From assembly GCA_035501255.1 (NCBI GenBank), contig DATJWM010000039.1:24440-88439 (forward strand): DNA of 64,000 bases. The letters are read 5' to 3'. This DNA comes from JAFAZI01 sp035501255 (GTDB taxonomy: Bacteria > Actinomycetota > Actinomycetes > JAFAQI01). Each line of letters opens with the position of its first letter. The first letter of the stretch is position 1. The notes under the pieces are model-generated. The model had not been told where the DNA came from, made no database searches, and saw nothing but the letters and a program-made list of their open reading frames with translations. The position numbers and the translations under genes were made by a program. This document shows positions 50,595 through 59,333 of this stretch, one piece after another.

Positions 50595-51470
50595 GTGAGT
50601 CCAACCTCGCAGGACCGGTTCGACTGGGTGACGCTGACCTCCGACTACGGTGTCGCCGGCGTGTTCGTCGGTGTCTGTAAGGGAGCGATCGCCCAGGTCG
50701 CACCGCAGGTGCGCTTTCTCGATGTGTGCCATCTGATCGCGGCCCAAGACATCGAACACGCCGCGAGCACGCTGGGTGCGGCGGCGCCGTACCTTCCGGT
50801 GGCCGTGCACCTCGCGCTCGTCGATCCGATGCACATTCCGCCGTCTCGAGGCGTCGTCGTTCATACCGCCGACGGCTCGCTCCTGGTTGGGCCGGACAAC
50901 GGGGTGCTGTGCCGGGCGATCGACGAACTCGGTGGTGCGGTTGATGCAGCCGAGGCAGCGAATCCCGAGTTGTGGCGCGACACCGTGCATCCGACGTTTC
51001 GCGGGCGCGACGTGTTTGCCCCGATCGCCGGGCATCTCGCGAACGGAACCCCGATGGCGGAGGTTGGTCCGCAGATCGATCCGGCCACCTTGACGGTCCT
51101 GGCGGATCGCGAGGTCGAGGTCGACCACGATCACGTCCATGGCGAGGTCGCGGTCGTCGACCACTTCGGGAACCTGTCCCTGAACATCGTCCGATCCGAT
51201 CTGGAGGCGGCCGGCATCAGCTTCGGTGACATGGTCGAGATCCGATGCAATGGCCGGAGCGCGCACATTCCGTTCGCCGCGACCTACGCCGAGGTACCGC
51301 GTGGCCGGCTCGCGGTGTGTGAGGACGCCTTCCATGCGGTCATGCTCGCCGTCAATGCCGGTGACGCGAGCCGCGAGCTGCGGGTCCAGCGTGGTGATCC
51401 GGTGGTGATCTCCCGGCTGCCACAGATCCCGGTTCGCGCGGGCGCCCAGCGAATCGGAATCGCCCCCTAG
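50595..51470 (+). CDS. SAM hydrolase/SAM-dependent halogenase family protein (DUF62)
   Basis: A 291-residue protein of the fluorinase/chlorinase/SAM hydroxide adenosyltransferase family. Features: LTSDYGVAGVFVGV at the N terminus, LALVDPMHIPPSRG, VGPDNGVL and RDVFAPIAGHLANG, then VDHFGNLSLNI. Most genomic members hydrolyse SAM to adenosine and methionine; no sign of a halogenase locus is present. GGGAGGG precedes the GTG. It is inserted in an otherwise Rv0500B-Rv0501-like string. Confidence 0.88.
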   Translation: MSPTSQDRFDWVTLTSDYGVAGVFVGVCKGAIAQVAPQVRFLDVCHLIAAQDIEHAASTLGAAAPYLPVAVHLALVDPMHIPPSRGVVVHTADGSLLVGPDNGVLCRAIDELGGAVDAAEAANPELWRDTVHPTFRGRDVFAPIAGHLANGTPMAEVGPQIDPATLTVLADREVEVDHDHVHGEVAVVDHFGNLSLNIVRSDLEAAGISFGDMVEIRCNGRSAHIPFAATYAEVPRGRLAVCEDAFHAVMLAVNAGDASRELRVQRGDPVVISRLPQIPVRAGAQRIGIAP

Positions 51471-51473
51471 ACT
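51468..51473 (+). promoter_or_regulatory. -10 box TAGACT, leaderless promoter
   Basis: TAGACT includes the stop codon of the preceding gene and lies 6 bases before the ATG at 51480. Confidence 0.5.
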
Positions 51474-51479
51474 CGCTCC

Positions 51480-52517
51480 ATGAGCGCCCGCGTGGTCCTT
51501 GTGACGGGTGTTTCGCGCTTCCTCGCCGGTCAGCTCGCGGCCCGGTTGTCTGACGACCACTCCATCGAGCGGGTGATCGGCGTGGACGTCGTCGCGCCCG
51601 AGGTCGAGTTGGGTCGCACGGAGTTCGTCCGGGCCGACATTCGCAATCCGATCATCGGCAAGGTCATTACGTCGGCTCGGGTCGACACCGTTGCGCATAT
51701 GAACGTCATCGCGACGCCCTACGGCGCCGGTGGGCGCACGGCGATGAAGGAGATCAACGTCATCGGGACGATGCAGTTGCTTGCTGCGTGCCAGAAGGCC
51801 GCGACTGTCCAGAAACTGGTAGTGAAGTCAACCACCGCGGTGTACGGATCCTCCGCTCGCGATCCGGTGCTGTTCACGGAGAACATGGAGCCTCGCTCGC
51901 TGCCGCGGTCCGGATACGCGAAGGATGCCGTCGAGGTCGAAGGCTACGTTCGCGGTCTGGGCCGTCGCCGCCCTGACATTGACGTCACGTTGCTCCGGTT
52001 CGCCAACTTCATCGGCCCGCTGATCGACACGCCTCTCACGCGGTACTTCTCCTTGCCGGTCGTGCCGACCGTGCTCGGCTTCGATCCCCGCGTCCAGTTC
52101 GTTCACGAACGCGATGGCCTGGAGATCCTGCACGAGGCCGTCGTCGGGAACCACCGTGGGACGTTCAATGCCGCCGGGGACGGGGTGGTTCTGCTGTCCC
52201 AGGCCATTCGTCGAGCCGGTCGCACCTCGCTGCCGTTGCCGACGCCCGCGCTGTCGCTCGCGAGTTCGCTGTTCCGGCGTACCGGACTGGTGGACTTCTC
52301 CCCGGAGCAAGTGCCGTTCCTTCAGTTCGGGCGCGGGGTCGATACGACGCGGTTACGTACCGACTTCGGCTTCACGCCCACCTATTCGACCCTCGATGCT
52401 TTCGACGACTTCGTGACGAGCCGGGCGTTCGCCCGGATTCTCGATCCGACTCGTGCGTTCGCGGCGCAAGGTTGGGTGCGGACTCGGGTCGCCCGGGGAA
52501 GTGTGGCCGGTGCCTGA
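51480..52517 (+). CDS. NAD-dependent epimerase/dehydratase (GalE2/Rv0501-like)
   Basis: Extended SDR protein of 345 residues. The nucleotide motif is degenerate (VTGVSRFLAGQLA instead of TGGxGFxG). VVKSTTAVYGSS and YAKDAVEVE supply the Ser/Tyr/Lys catalytic set. The C-terminal half suggests a sugar-nucleotide or other substrate domain. Position matches Rv0501. The substrate is unknown; 'GalE2' is a naming habit, not evidence of UDP-galactose activity. Confidence 0.87.
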   Translation: MSARVVLVTGVSRFLAGQLAARLSDDHSIERVIGVDVVAPEVELGRTEFVRADIRNPIIGKVITSARVDTVAHMNVIATPYGAGGRTAMKEINVIGTMQLLAACQKAATVQKLVVKSTTAVYGSSARDPVLFTENMEPRSLPRSGYAKDAVEVEGYVRGLGRRRPDIDVTLLRFANFIGPLIDTPLTRYFSLPVVPTVLGFDPRVQFVHERDGLEILHEAVVGNHRGTFNAAGDGVVLLSQAIRRAGRTSLPLPTPALSLASSLFRRTGLVDFSPEQVPFLQFGRGVDTTRLRTDFGFTPTYSTLDAFDDFVTSRAFARILDPTRAFAAQGWVRTRVARGSVAGA

Positions 52518-53499
52518 AGCCCGGGTGATACCGATCGACGGTGACGGGTCAACGCCCCGTCGTCGAAAGGCGCGCGGCGCTGCCGACGGGACGGAGACAC
52601 GCGCCGAGGGCCGCGAGTCGGTCGAGGAAGCCGAGGCACCGTCGACGGCTGACCAACCTTCGGGGTGGGAGAGCCGGATCGCCTCCGCCCTCGCGTTCGC
52701 GCGGCGGCGGATCACCGGCGACTACCAGGTCGACGACTTCGGATTCGACGATGAGCTGACCGAGGCGCTCGCCCTGCCTGCACTTCGCCCACTGTTCGAG
52801 AAGTACTTTCGGGTGGAGGTTCGGGGGATCGAGAACGTCCCCGCCGAGGGTGGCGCGCTCGTGGTGGCGAACCACTCCGGGACGATCCCGATCGACTCGC
52901 TGATGACGACGATTGCCGTGCACGACCATCATCCGAACCACCGGCACCTGCGCATGCTCGCGGCCGACCTCGTGTTCTCGATGCCCGTCGTTGCGCCGTT
53001 GGCGCGCAAGACCGGATCGACCTTGGCCTGCAGCGAGGACGCGGAGCGGTTGCTGGCGGCGGGCGAGCTCGTCGGAGTGTGGCCTGAAGGATTCAAAGGC
53101 ATTGGGAAGCCCTTCAGCGAGCGTTACAAGTTGCAGCGCTTCGGGCGAGGTGGATTCGTCTCCGCGGCGCTGCGTTCGGGCGTGTCGCTGATTCCTTGCT
53201 CGATCGTCGGTGCAGAGGAGATCTATCCGCTCATTGCCAACGTTCCTGCATTGGCTCGGGCGATCGGGCTTCCCTACCTTCCGATCACGCCGTTCTTTCC
53301 GTGGCTTGGCCCACTCGGGCTCATTCCCCTTCCGTCCAAATGGATCATCGAGTTCGGCGAGCCGATCCGCACCGACACGATGAGCCCGGTCGCCGCGGAT
53401 GATCCGATGCTCGTGTTCAACCTGACCGACCAAGTTCGCGAGGTCATCCAGCAAACCCTCTATAAGCTGCTCCTCACCCGGCGCAGCGTCTTCTTCTGA
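52510..53499 (+). CDS. PlsC-like lysophospholipid acyltransferase (Rv0502-like)
   Basis: Acyltransferase-fold protein of about 329 residues. A disordered acidic N terminus (~60 residues) precedes the domain, which carries VVANHSGTIPID and GVWPEGFKG, the two catalytic motifs. Expected to transfer acyl chains to a phospholipid or glycolipid. GTG 52510 overlaps the epimerase stop; GTG 52501 is equally possible. Ends 9 bases from the convergent GH2 gene. Confidence 0.87.
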   Translation: MPEARVIPIDGDGSTPRRRKARGAADGTETRAEGRESVEEAEAPSTADQPSGWESRIASALAFARRRITGDYQVDDFGFDDELTEALALPALRPLFEKYFRVEVRGIENVPAEGGALVVANHSGTIPIDSLMTTIAVHDHHPNHRHLRMLAADLVFSMPVVAPLARKTGSTLACSEDAERLLAAGELVGVWPEGFKGIGKPFSERYKLQRFGRGGFVSAALRSGVSLIPCSIVGAEEIYPLIANVPALARAIGLPYLPITPFFPWLGPLGLIPLPSKWIIEFGEPIRTDTMSPVAADDPMLVFNLTDQVREVIQQTLYKLLLTRRSVFF

Positions 53500-53508
53500 T
53501 GCTCTCGG

Positions 53509-55998
53509 TCAGGGTGCGGCGCGCAAGCGAGTGGGCCGAGCGAGGTTGAGCGCCCGGACGTTTCCGGCCGGGTCGCGGGTGTTGTCGGTCAGCGGAAGAA
53601 GCACGACCTCCCGAGTTTCACCTGGCGGCAGATGGAACCAACCGTCGAGGGGCGCGTACTCGGGCACCTCGAGCGACACCCACTGCGCCAGCCGTTTCGT
53701 GCTCACGGTCGCGATCCACTCTGGTCCCGACTCCGCCGGGCGTACCGTCGCCTCGAGCCCGAGGTCCAACTCGACCGGGCGCGCGAGCGGCGTGGGGAAG
53801 TACACGGCCTGGCTCAGTTGTTTCCCTGACCCGTCCATGAGCGTGGCGACGACCGCGTCGTAGGCCGCCTTGCCGAACTGGTGCGCATAGCTGAGGTCGC
53901 GGAAGCCGCCCAGGAGGACTCCAGTCTCCACGGAGCACCCGCCTCGGGCCGGCACGCTCACAGGAACCTCGGTCGACTCGACCTTGAGCTCTGCGTTGAT
54001 CACGAGCTCGAGGCGCACGGTCCCCGTCAGGTCGCTCGCCGCGTCGTTGACGAGGTGCAGGCCAAGGCCGTTCAGCCCCTCGTCGGTGAACAAAATCGCG
54101 ACGGGTTGCATGACGCGGCGCATCGCGTACCAGGAGGCCTTCGGACGGTCGTGACTGTCGATGACGCCGAGGCCTGCTCCGAACCTCAGATCGTGCCAGT
54201 TGAAGACCAGGCTGCCCCAGCAGCCAGACCCGGCGCGCCGCCACTCGGTGAGCACGGAGTCGAAGACGTACGCCGACGTGGCGCGGGCCAGGGCCATCGC
54301 CCGCTCGGGGTCGTGGTGCCGGAGTGAGAACAGGTCGACGTCGAAGATGTCGTGCGTATAGAAGTCGCGGACGTCCTCCTGGTCCCACGAGGCGTGGGCG
54401 TCGTTGTGGATCGCGTTCTTCCACTCGGCGTGATGGCCCATGCCCGGGCGCGGCGTAACCGGCAACTCGCCCGAGTCGATCGGTTCCGGCGGAGTGGCGA
54501 ATGACAAGCATTCGGCGGCAAACCGCACCGTTGCGCGGCGGGCGTCAGAGATCGGCCGGGTGTAGGCGCCGACGCCGTAGTAGTGCGCCACGCCTTGATT
54601 GATCATTGTGGGGAGCGGGCTCTCACCCGGACTCGAGGCGATATATGGCGTGCCCGGTAGGAGGCGCTCGAGCAGGTCCGGGATCACGTTGTAGGCGACC
54701 GGCGAGATCCACCTTTCAGGCGGGCCTCCCATGAATTGGGCCTGTTCCTCGGTGTCGCTGCCGCCACATACCACTGCCAGGCTGGGGCGGCCCTGGAGGC
54801 TGCTGAACACCTGCTCGAGCTCGGCCTCGAGGGAGGAGGTATAGCCGTCGTCGTCCGGAGCGTCGAAGAAAGCGAGCATCGCGTCCTGCCACAGGAGGAT
54901 GCCCATCTCGTCACAGAGGTCGAGGAACTCCTCGTTTTCGTAACTCACCTCGCCGACCAGCCGGACCATGTTCAGGCCGGCTTCCCGGAATAGGTCGAAG
55001 TTACGTCTGACGCGTTCGACCGGTGCCGAGAACCGAACCGGGTCGGGCGGCATCCAGCAGGCACCGCGGCAGAAGATCGGCACGCCGTTGCAGACGAGCG
55101 TGAATCCATGGTCGCTCCGGTCCACCTCAATGGTCCGGAAACCGATGGTGCGTACCGGGAAGTCGAGATCGCCGATGCTCACGGTCACTTCGTAGCGGGG
55201 CTGATCGCCGTGGGTGTGTGGCCACCAGCGCTCGATGTCCGTCACGTCGATCCGTCCACGGGCGATCGTCGTGGCGCCCTTGGCAGCCAGTTCGAGAGTC
55301 TGCTCGACGCTTGCGACCTGGGCACGAACGGGCGCGTCTTGCGGGTAGCCCTCAATCTCGACCTCGAGATCGACGAAGCCTCCGCTGCCCTCGTCGCAAC
55401 CCACCCGGATCGATCGCAGGCGCACGTCGAGTGGCTCTCGAGCCGTCAGCGAGACCGGTCGCCAAGGCCCGACGGGAGGAGGCGTGACCACCCAGCCGAC
55501 GAGCCGGCCCATCAAGGTCGTACGGAACCAGCGGAGGTTCTGCTGGATCAGGCGCGGGCTGCGCCACCGGGGGCGGGGACGGCGCTGTGCGATCAGGGGG
55601 TCAAGCGCGGCACAGCGGATGACGATCTCGTTGGCTGCCCGCAGTTCTCCGACGTCGGCTTCGTGCTCGACGAACATGTTCTCGCTGTGCAGAATGTGCG
55701 TGCCGTTGAGCCATACATCGGCGATGGTGGCGAGACCACCGGCTCGAAGCACCCACCTCCGGGCGGGATCCGGTACGTCGAAACGGCAGCGGAACCACCA
55801 GTCGAGGCCGTCGTAGTTGGCCCAGAGCGCGGCATCACCGATCGTGTCAACCAGCGCCTGTGCGGCGGTCCCCGGAACCGATAGGCCCATCCAGGAGATG
55901 TGCGCCCGATCGAGATCGATCGGGGCGGCCACAAGGCCCGGTGGGGTCGACCCGCACTCCCAGTCGATGCCCGCGAGTGGATCCTGGCTCGTGCTCAC
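53509..55998 (-). CDS. Glycoside hydrolase family 2 protein (beta-mannosidase-like)
   Basis: An 829-residue GH2 enzyme. The N-terminal sugar-binding domain has WWFRCRFDVP and ADVWLNGTHILHSENMF, typical of mannosidase-like members. The barrel includes FCRGACWMPPDP and REAGLNMVRLVGE. The acid/base segment reads VVCGGSDTEEQ rather than the classic WxGNNE, so the subgroup is unusual. No signal peptide, so it acts in the cytoplasm. GTG 55998 follows the DUF1839 stop by 25 bases, making it the last gene of the carrier-protein operon. Confidence 0.85.
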   Translation of the reverse strand: MSTSQDPLAGIDWECGSTPPGLVAAPIDLDRAHISWMGLSVPGTAAQALVDTIGDAALWANYDGLDWWFRCRFDVPDPARRWVLRAGGLATIADVWLNGTHILHSENMFVEHEADVGELRAANEIVIRCAALDPLIAQRRPRPRWRSPRLIQQNLRWFRTTLMGRLVGWVVTPPPVGPWRPVSLTAREPLDVRLRSIRVGCDEGSGGFVDLEVEIEGYPQDAPVRAQVASVEQTLELAAKGATTIARGRIDVTDIERWWPHTHGDQPRYEVTVSIGDLDFPVRTIGFRTIEVDRSDHGFTLVCNGVPIFCRGACWMPPDPVRFSAPVERVRRNFDLFREAGLNMVRLVGEVSYENEEFLDLCDEMGILLWQDAMLAFFDAPDDDGYTSSLEAELEQVFSSLQGRPSLAVVCGGSDTEEQAQFMGGPPERWISPVAYNVIPDLLERLLPGTPYIASSPGESPLPTMINQGVAHYYGVGAYTRPISDARRATVRFAAECLSFATPPEPIDSGELPVTPRPGMGHHAEWKNAIHNDAHASWDQEDVRDFYTHDIFDVDLFSLRHHDPERAMALARATSAYVFDSVLTEWRRAGSGCWGSLVFNWHDLRFGAGLGVIDSHDRPKASWYAMRRVMQPVAILFTDEGLNGLGLHLVNDAASDLTGTVRLELVINAELKVESTEVPVSVPARGGCSVETGVLLGGFRDLSYAHQFGKAAYDAVVATLMDGSGKQLSQAVYFPTPLARPVELDLGLEATVRPAESGPEWIATVSTKRLAQWVSLEVPEYAPLDGWFHLPPGETREVVLLPLTDNTRDPAGNVRALNLARPTRLRAAP

Positions 55999-56023
55999 GG
56001 TCGCCTCCGTGTTTCGCAACCCA

Positions 56024-57007
56024 TCACGCCGGCACGTGCCCGAGCGCCGTGATCGCTGCGTCCCAGTTGCTGGCCATGTCGGTGATGAGTGGCTCGAGAT
56101 CGGCGCTGCGTCCGCGCGCAACCCGGGCCAGCATGAATTGCAGGGACTTGGCGCCGGTGGCGATGTCCCGCCAGCGAGCGGCCGCTTCGCGCAAGGGCTC
56201 GGCGGCGGAGGGACTGCGATCGGCCAACCAGGTGAGGAAGTCGGACGCGAGCTCGGCCGAGGCACCACATTGGCGGCAGGTGCCGAACGCGTAGAGGTGG
56301 AAGGTCTCGAGGTCGCCCGCCCGCAACCAGTCGAGGTCGCCGTTGATCTTCGCGCCCATCCGCGTGATCGGGTTCGTCGCGGGGAGCCGCTCACGATGGG
56401 TCTTCAGACCGTGGACCGCCGTCTCGGTGAGGGTCGCGTCATCGTCGCGCCGCAACCGCTCGAGCTTGATCGTCTCCACGTACGGCGGGAGGCCCGCATT
56501 CGTTGCGTGGGCACCGGTTCTGAACACGCCGTCGAAGTTGTCGCCGCTCAGACCGAAGAAGCCCGCGTTGTGAAAGTAGTCAAGTTCGCGTGCGTCGAGG
56601 TCGACCGCGTTCGGAACGATCGTCGACTTGGTGTGGTCGATCTGATAAGAGACCCCGTGCGTGTCGGGCAGAAACCAGGAGTCGACCTCCACCGTGACCA
56701 GCCGTCCCAGGTCGAGTTGTTCAAGCACGTGGTCGATCACCGGTCGCCAGACGTTCAGCTCGGTGACCTCGATGCCGAAGGCCTCACGCAAGTCCTCAGG
56801 CGGGAACTTAAAGAAGGTCCACTGGTCACCCTCGAAGTCGCAGCTGAGCGCGAACGCAGCCGCCGCGAGAGGTTCGACCTGTAGCGCATGGAGAACTTCG
56901 ATCCATACGTCCACATAGCAGTTCGTCTCGTTCCAAATTCTCTCGGTGGCGTGCAGGCTGTGTGGCCGGTACGCCTCCGGGGAGATGGCGAGCAGCTGAG
57001 GACTCAT
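56024..57007 (-). CDS. DUF1839 family protein
   Basis: A 327-residue protein with the family's dense conserved block RIWNETNCYVDVWIEVLHAL near the N terminus, followed by DFEGDQWTFFKFP, ELNVWRP and VEVDSWFLPDT. The cytoplasmic protein has no assigned function. Its ATG overlaps the ligase stop (ATGA). Tight coupling to an amino acid:[carrier protein] ligase suggests it handles the aminoacyl-carrier product, for example as a transferase or hydrolase. That is inference. Confidence 0.85.
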   Translation of the reverse strand: MSPQLLAISPEAYRPHSLHATERIWNETNCYVDVWIEVLHALQVEPLAAAAFALSCDFEGDQWTFFKFPPEDLREAFGIEVTELNVWRPVIDHVLEQLDLGRLVTVEVDSWFLPDTHGVSYQIDHTKSTIVPNAVDLDARELDYFHNAGFFGLSGDNFDGVFRTGAHATNAGLPPYVETIKLERLRRDDDATLTETAVHGLKTHRERLPATNPITRMGAKINGDLDWLRAGDLETFHLYAFGTCRQCGASAELASDFLTWLADRSPSAAEPLREAAARWRDIATGAKSLQFMLARVARGRSADLEPLITDMASNWDAAITALGHVPA

Positions 57008-57912
57008 GGCCAGAGTTGATTGCGCACCTCGGCCGGCCACCCGTCCGGATCGAGCCCGTACCGGCTCAGGAGCGCGAGGGTGATCCGCTCGAGCCCGAAG
57101 CCGATGCATGCGGTGTGTGCGACCGAGCCCGAGCTGGTCTCGATCCCGAACGGCGCGCCGAAGTGGTCCTGATGGCAGTTGGCGGACGAGATCGCCGTCA
57201 GGCGGTCGGTGGTGATCGGTGCGACGATCTCGTACTTCAGGGTGGTGTCGCGCTGGTTGGCCGCGAGCATCCGCCCGGCACGCCCGAAGAACGGGTCATT
57301 GGCCACGACCGGCTCGACTTCCAGGCCGAGACCGGAAAGGACGTCCAGTCCTCGTTGCAGCCACAGGTCGCGATGCGCGACGGCGCCGTCCGGCTCGCCG
57401 ATGTAAACGAACTCGTGTTGGCGGAAGGTCTGCATCCGGGCCGGGTCGAGGCTTGGTTCGTGCCGGAAGACGAAGCCCTGGCACTCGACCCGCACGCCCC
57501 CCTCGGCGATCCGGCCGGTGAGCGACGGGTAGAGCGGGTGGCAGGCGGCTGAGCACATCACGACCTCGGCCGGCGTCAACTTCTCGGTCCAGTCGCCTCC
57601 GGCCTCCGCAATCTGAAGCAGTGCGGTGTGGTCGTTGTCGTCGCCGACGAAGGTGTCGATCGAGCCGATCAGGTCGGGAAAGGACTTCAGGTAGTCGGTG
57701 CGCTCGAAGACGGTGCGAGGCATGATCGCGGGGAAGTAGTAGAGCGGCGCGTGCTGATCCGCGCCCGCGGCGGACGCTCGTTGCTCCACCCCGCGCGCGA
57801 TGCGTTCGAAGGTGCCCGACCGGTGGTAGAGACCGTCGACCCCCGTGTCGAGGAGAATCCCCGCACTGAGCAGATCGGACCGAAACTGCTCAGCGCTTCG
57901 TGACGCCGGCAT
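57004..57912 (-). CDS. Amino acid:[carrier protein] ligase (SerRS-like class II synthetase homologue)
   Basis: A 302-residue stand-alone class II aminoacyl-tRNA synthetase core without a tRNA-binding arm. Motif 2 is RMQTFRQHEFVYIG and motif 3 is GFGLERITLAL. Candidate zinc ligands are Cys120 or Cys124 (VVMCSAACHPLYP), Glu167 and Cys269, matching the Cys/Glu/Cys set of the Bradyrhizobium enzymes that load Gly or Ala on a carrier protein phosphopantetheine. The carrier protein gene is two genes upstream. Specificity here cannot be read reliably. Confidence 0.9.
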   Translation of the reverse strand: MPASRSAEQFRSDLLSAGILLDTGVDGLYHRSGTFERIARGVEQRASAAGADQHAPLYYFPAIMPRTVFERTDYLKSFPDLIGSIDTFVGDDNDHTALLQIAEAGGDWTEKLTPAEVVMCSAACHPLYPSLTGRIAEGGVRVECQGFVFRHEPSLDPARMQTFRQHEFVYIGEPDGAVAHRDLWLQRGLDVLSGLGLEVEPVVANDPFFGRAGRMLAANQRDTTLKYEIVAPITTDRLTAISSANCHQDHFGAPFGIETSSGSVAHTACIGFGLERITLALLSRYGLDPDGWPAEVRNQLWP

Positions 57913-59069
57913 CAGTGATCGCGTTGCGCAAGCAACAGCTGCGCGTTGTTGGTGTTGATCCGGTCGTTGTTCACCATGAGCGCTGCACCGTAGGCATCGC
58001 GGAGCAGGCGGCCGATCGAGTGCTGTGAGTCGTGCTTGTATCCGGAGATTCCGCAGATCAGCATGGCCTTGCCAACAATGTCGACCACCAACGTCGACGC
58101 CGAGACCTTCAAGGCGTTCATCGACACCGCGAAGCTGATCGACGTCGTCGCATCGGGATCGTCGGCGATCTCGACGTAGTGTCGGGTCAGGCCGTGAACT
58201 GACTCCGACATCTGCTGGACGACGGTGGCGAGCTCGGCCAGTCTGAGGGCTCCAGGTGGAGTCGATCCCGGCGCCTTGCGCGCCTCACCTTGCACATACC
58301 GGCGTGCCTTGTCGTTGGCCGCGAGGGCGATCCCGAGCCACAACGAGGTCCACACGATGTGCGACACGGGCAGCATGGTCTGCGCCGAGATGTCGCCGTA
58401 CGGGTCGTCGAGGATGTACGCCGCGTCGCCGGTGGCGTCAAGAACGAATCCGAGACTGCACGTCCCCCGGAAGCCGAGCGTGTCCCACCCCGAGGTCTCC
58501 TCGAGCGTCAAGCCCGGCGGCTTGCACACCACGAGAACCTGGTCGTTGGGTGGGCTGTCGGCGCCCCGGCGGGCCGTCGCCAGCACCGCGTCCGCGTGTT
58601 CGCCGTAGGAGATGACCGGCGCTTGCTTGGTCAGGTGGAACGCCGAGCCCTGATATTCGACCGCGCACGAACTGTTTCGGACGTTTCCCCCGATCCCGAT
58701 TTCTGTTGTTGCTGAGGCAAGCAGTAACTGCTCGGATGCGATGTCGCGAAGGAAGTCCTTCAGAGTGGGGTTGTGGCCGTGTCGTACGAGGCATGCCACC
58801 TGGATCTGATGCATCGCGTAGATCATCGCGGTCGACGCGCATTGCCGGCCGAGTTCGGTGATCAGATCGGCAACCTCGGTCAAACCGGCACCGAGACCGC
58901 CGTACTCCTCGGGAATCAACGCCGCGAGAAGTCGCTCCTCACGCAGCGCGGCGAACGACTCGTGGGGGAAGCGCGCCTTCTCGTCAACCTCGTCGGCCCA
59001 CTTGCTCGAGACCTCCTCGGCGATCCTGCGTCCGATGGCGACAATCTGCGGGTGCGTTGTCTCGGTCAT
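57912..59069 (-). CDS. Acyl-CoA dehydrogenase-like flavoprotein
   Basis: A 385-residue ACAD-fold enzyme: N-terminal helical domain (LIPEEYGGLGAG), middle strands (ATTEIGIGGN and GFRGTCSLGF) and a C-terminal FAD-binding helical domain. In this operon the likely substrate is a thioester on the carrier protein, as with prolyl-carrier oxidases of pyrrole pathways; a free CoA ester cannot be excluded. The ATG is 10 bases after the ACP stop; its stop overlaps the ligase ATG (TGATG). Confidence 0.88.
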   Translation of the reverse strand: MTETTHPQIVAIGRRIAEEVSSKWADEVDEKARFPHESFAALREERLLAALIPEEYGGLGAGLTEVADLITELGRQCASTAMIYAMHQIQVACLVRHGHNPTLKDFLRDIASEQLLLASATTEIGIGGNVRNSSCAVEYQGSAFHLTKQAPVISYGEHADAVLATARRGADSPPNDQVLVVCKPPGLTLEETSGWDTLGFRGTCSLGFVLDATGDAAYILDDPYGDISAQTMLPVSHIVWTSLWLGIALAANDKARRYVQGEARKAPGSTPPGALRLAELATVVQQMSESVHGLTRHYVEIADDPDATTSISFAVSMNALKVSASTLVVDIVGKAMLICGISGYKHDSQHSIGRLLRDAYGAALMVNNDRINTNNAQLLLAQRDH

Positions 59070-59079
59070 GGAATGCCAA

Positions 59080-59331
59080 TCATCCAGTGGGAGCGGAGAC
59101 ACCGAGCGTGGTGAGAGCGTCGCGGATCGATTGGATCGACTCGAACGTGCTCTTACGCAACATCGCGTCCGGAAACTCGACATCGAACGCATCCTCCAGC
59201 GCAAGCATCACGTTGACGCTGGCGTGCGAGGTGAGGCCGGACTGGTAGAGATCTGCGTCGTCGGACACGGTCGCGATGTCGACCGGCAGCTTGCCATGCT
59301 CGGCCAGCACCTCTCGGATCGTCTCGTCCAT
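59080..59331 (-). CDS. Acyl/aminoacyl carrier protein
   Basis: An 83-residue four-helix carrier protein. Ser35 in DLYQSGLTSHASV is the expected phosphopantetheine attachment site, and LALEDAFDVEFPD forms helix II/III. It differs from fatty-acid ACP in the loop before the serine (SGLTS rather than LGADS). It is flanked by its own phosphopantetheinyl transferase upstream and the thioester enzymes downstream, so it is a dedicated carrier. Confidence 0.93.
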   Translation of the reverse strand: MDETIREVLAEHGKLPVDIATVSDDADLYQSGLTSHASVNVMLALEDAFDVEFPDAMLRKSTFESIQSIRDALTTLGVSAPTG

Positions 59332-59333
59332 TG

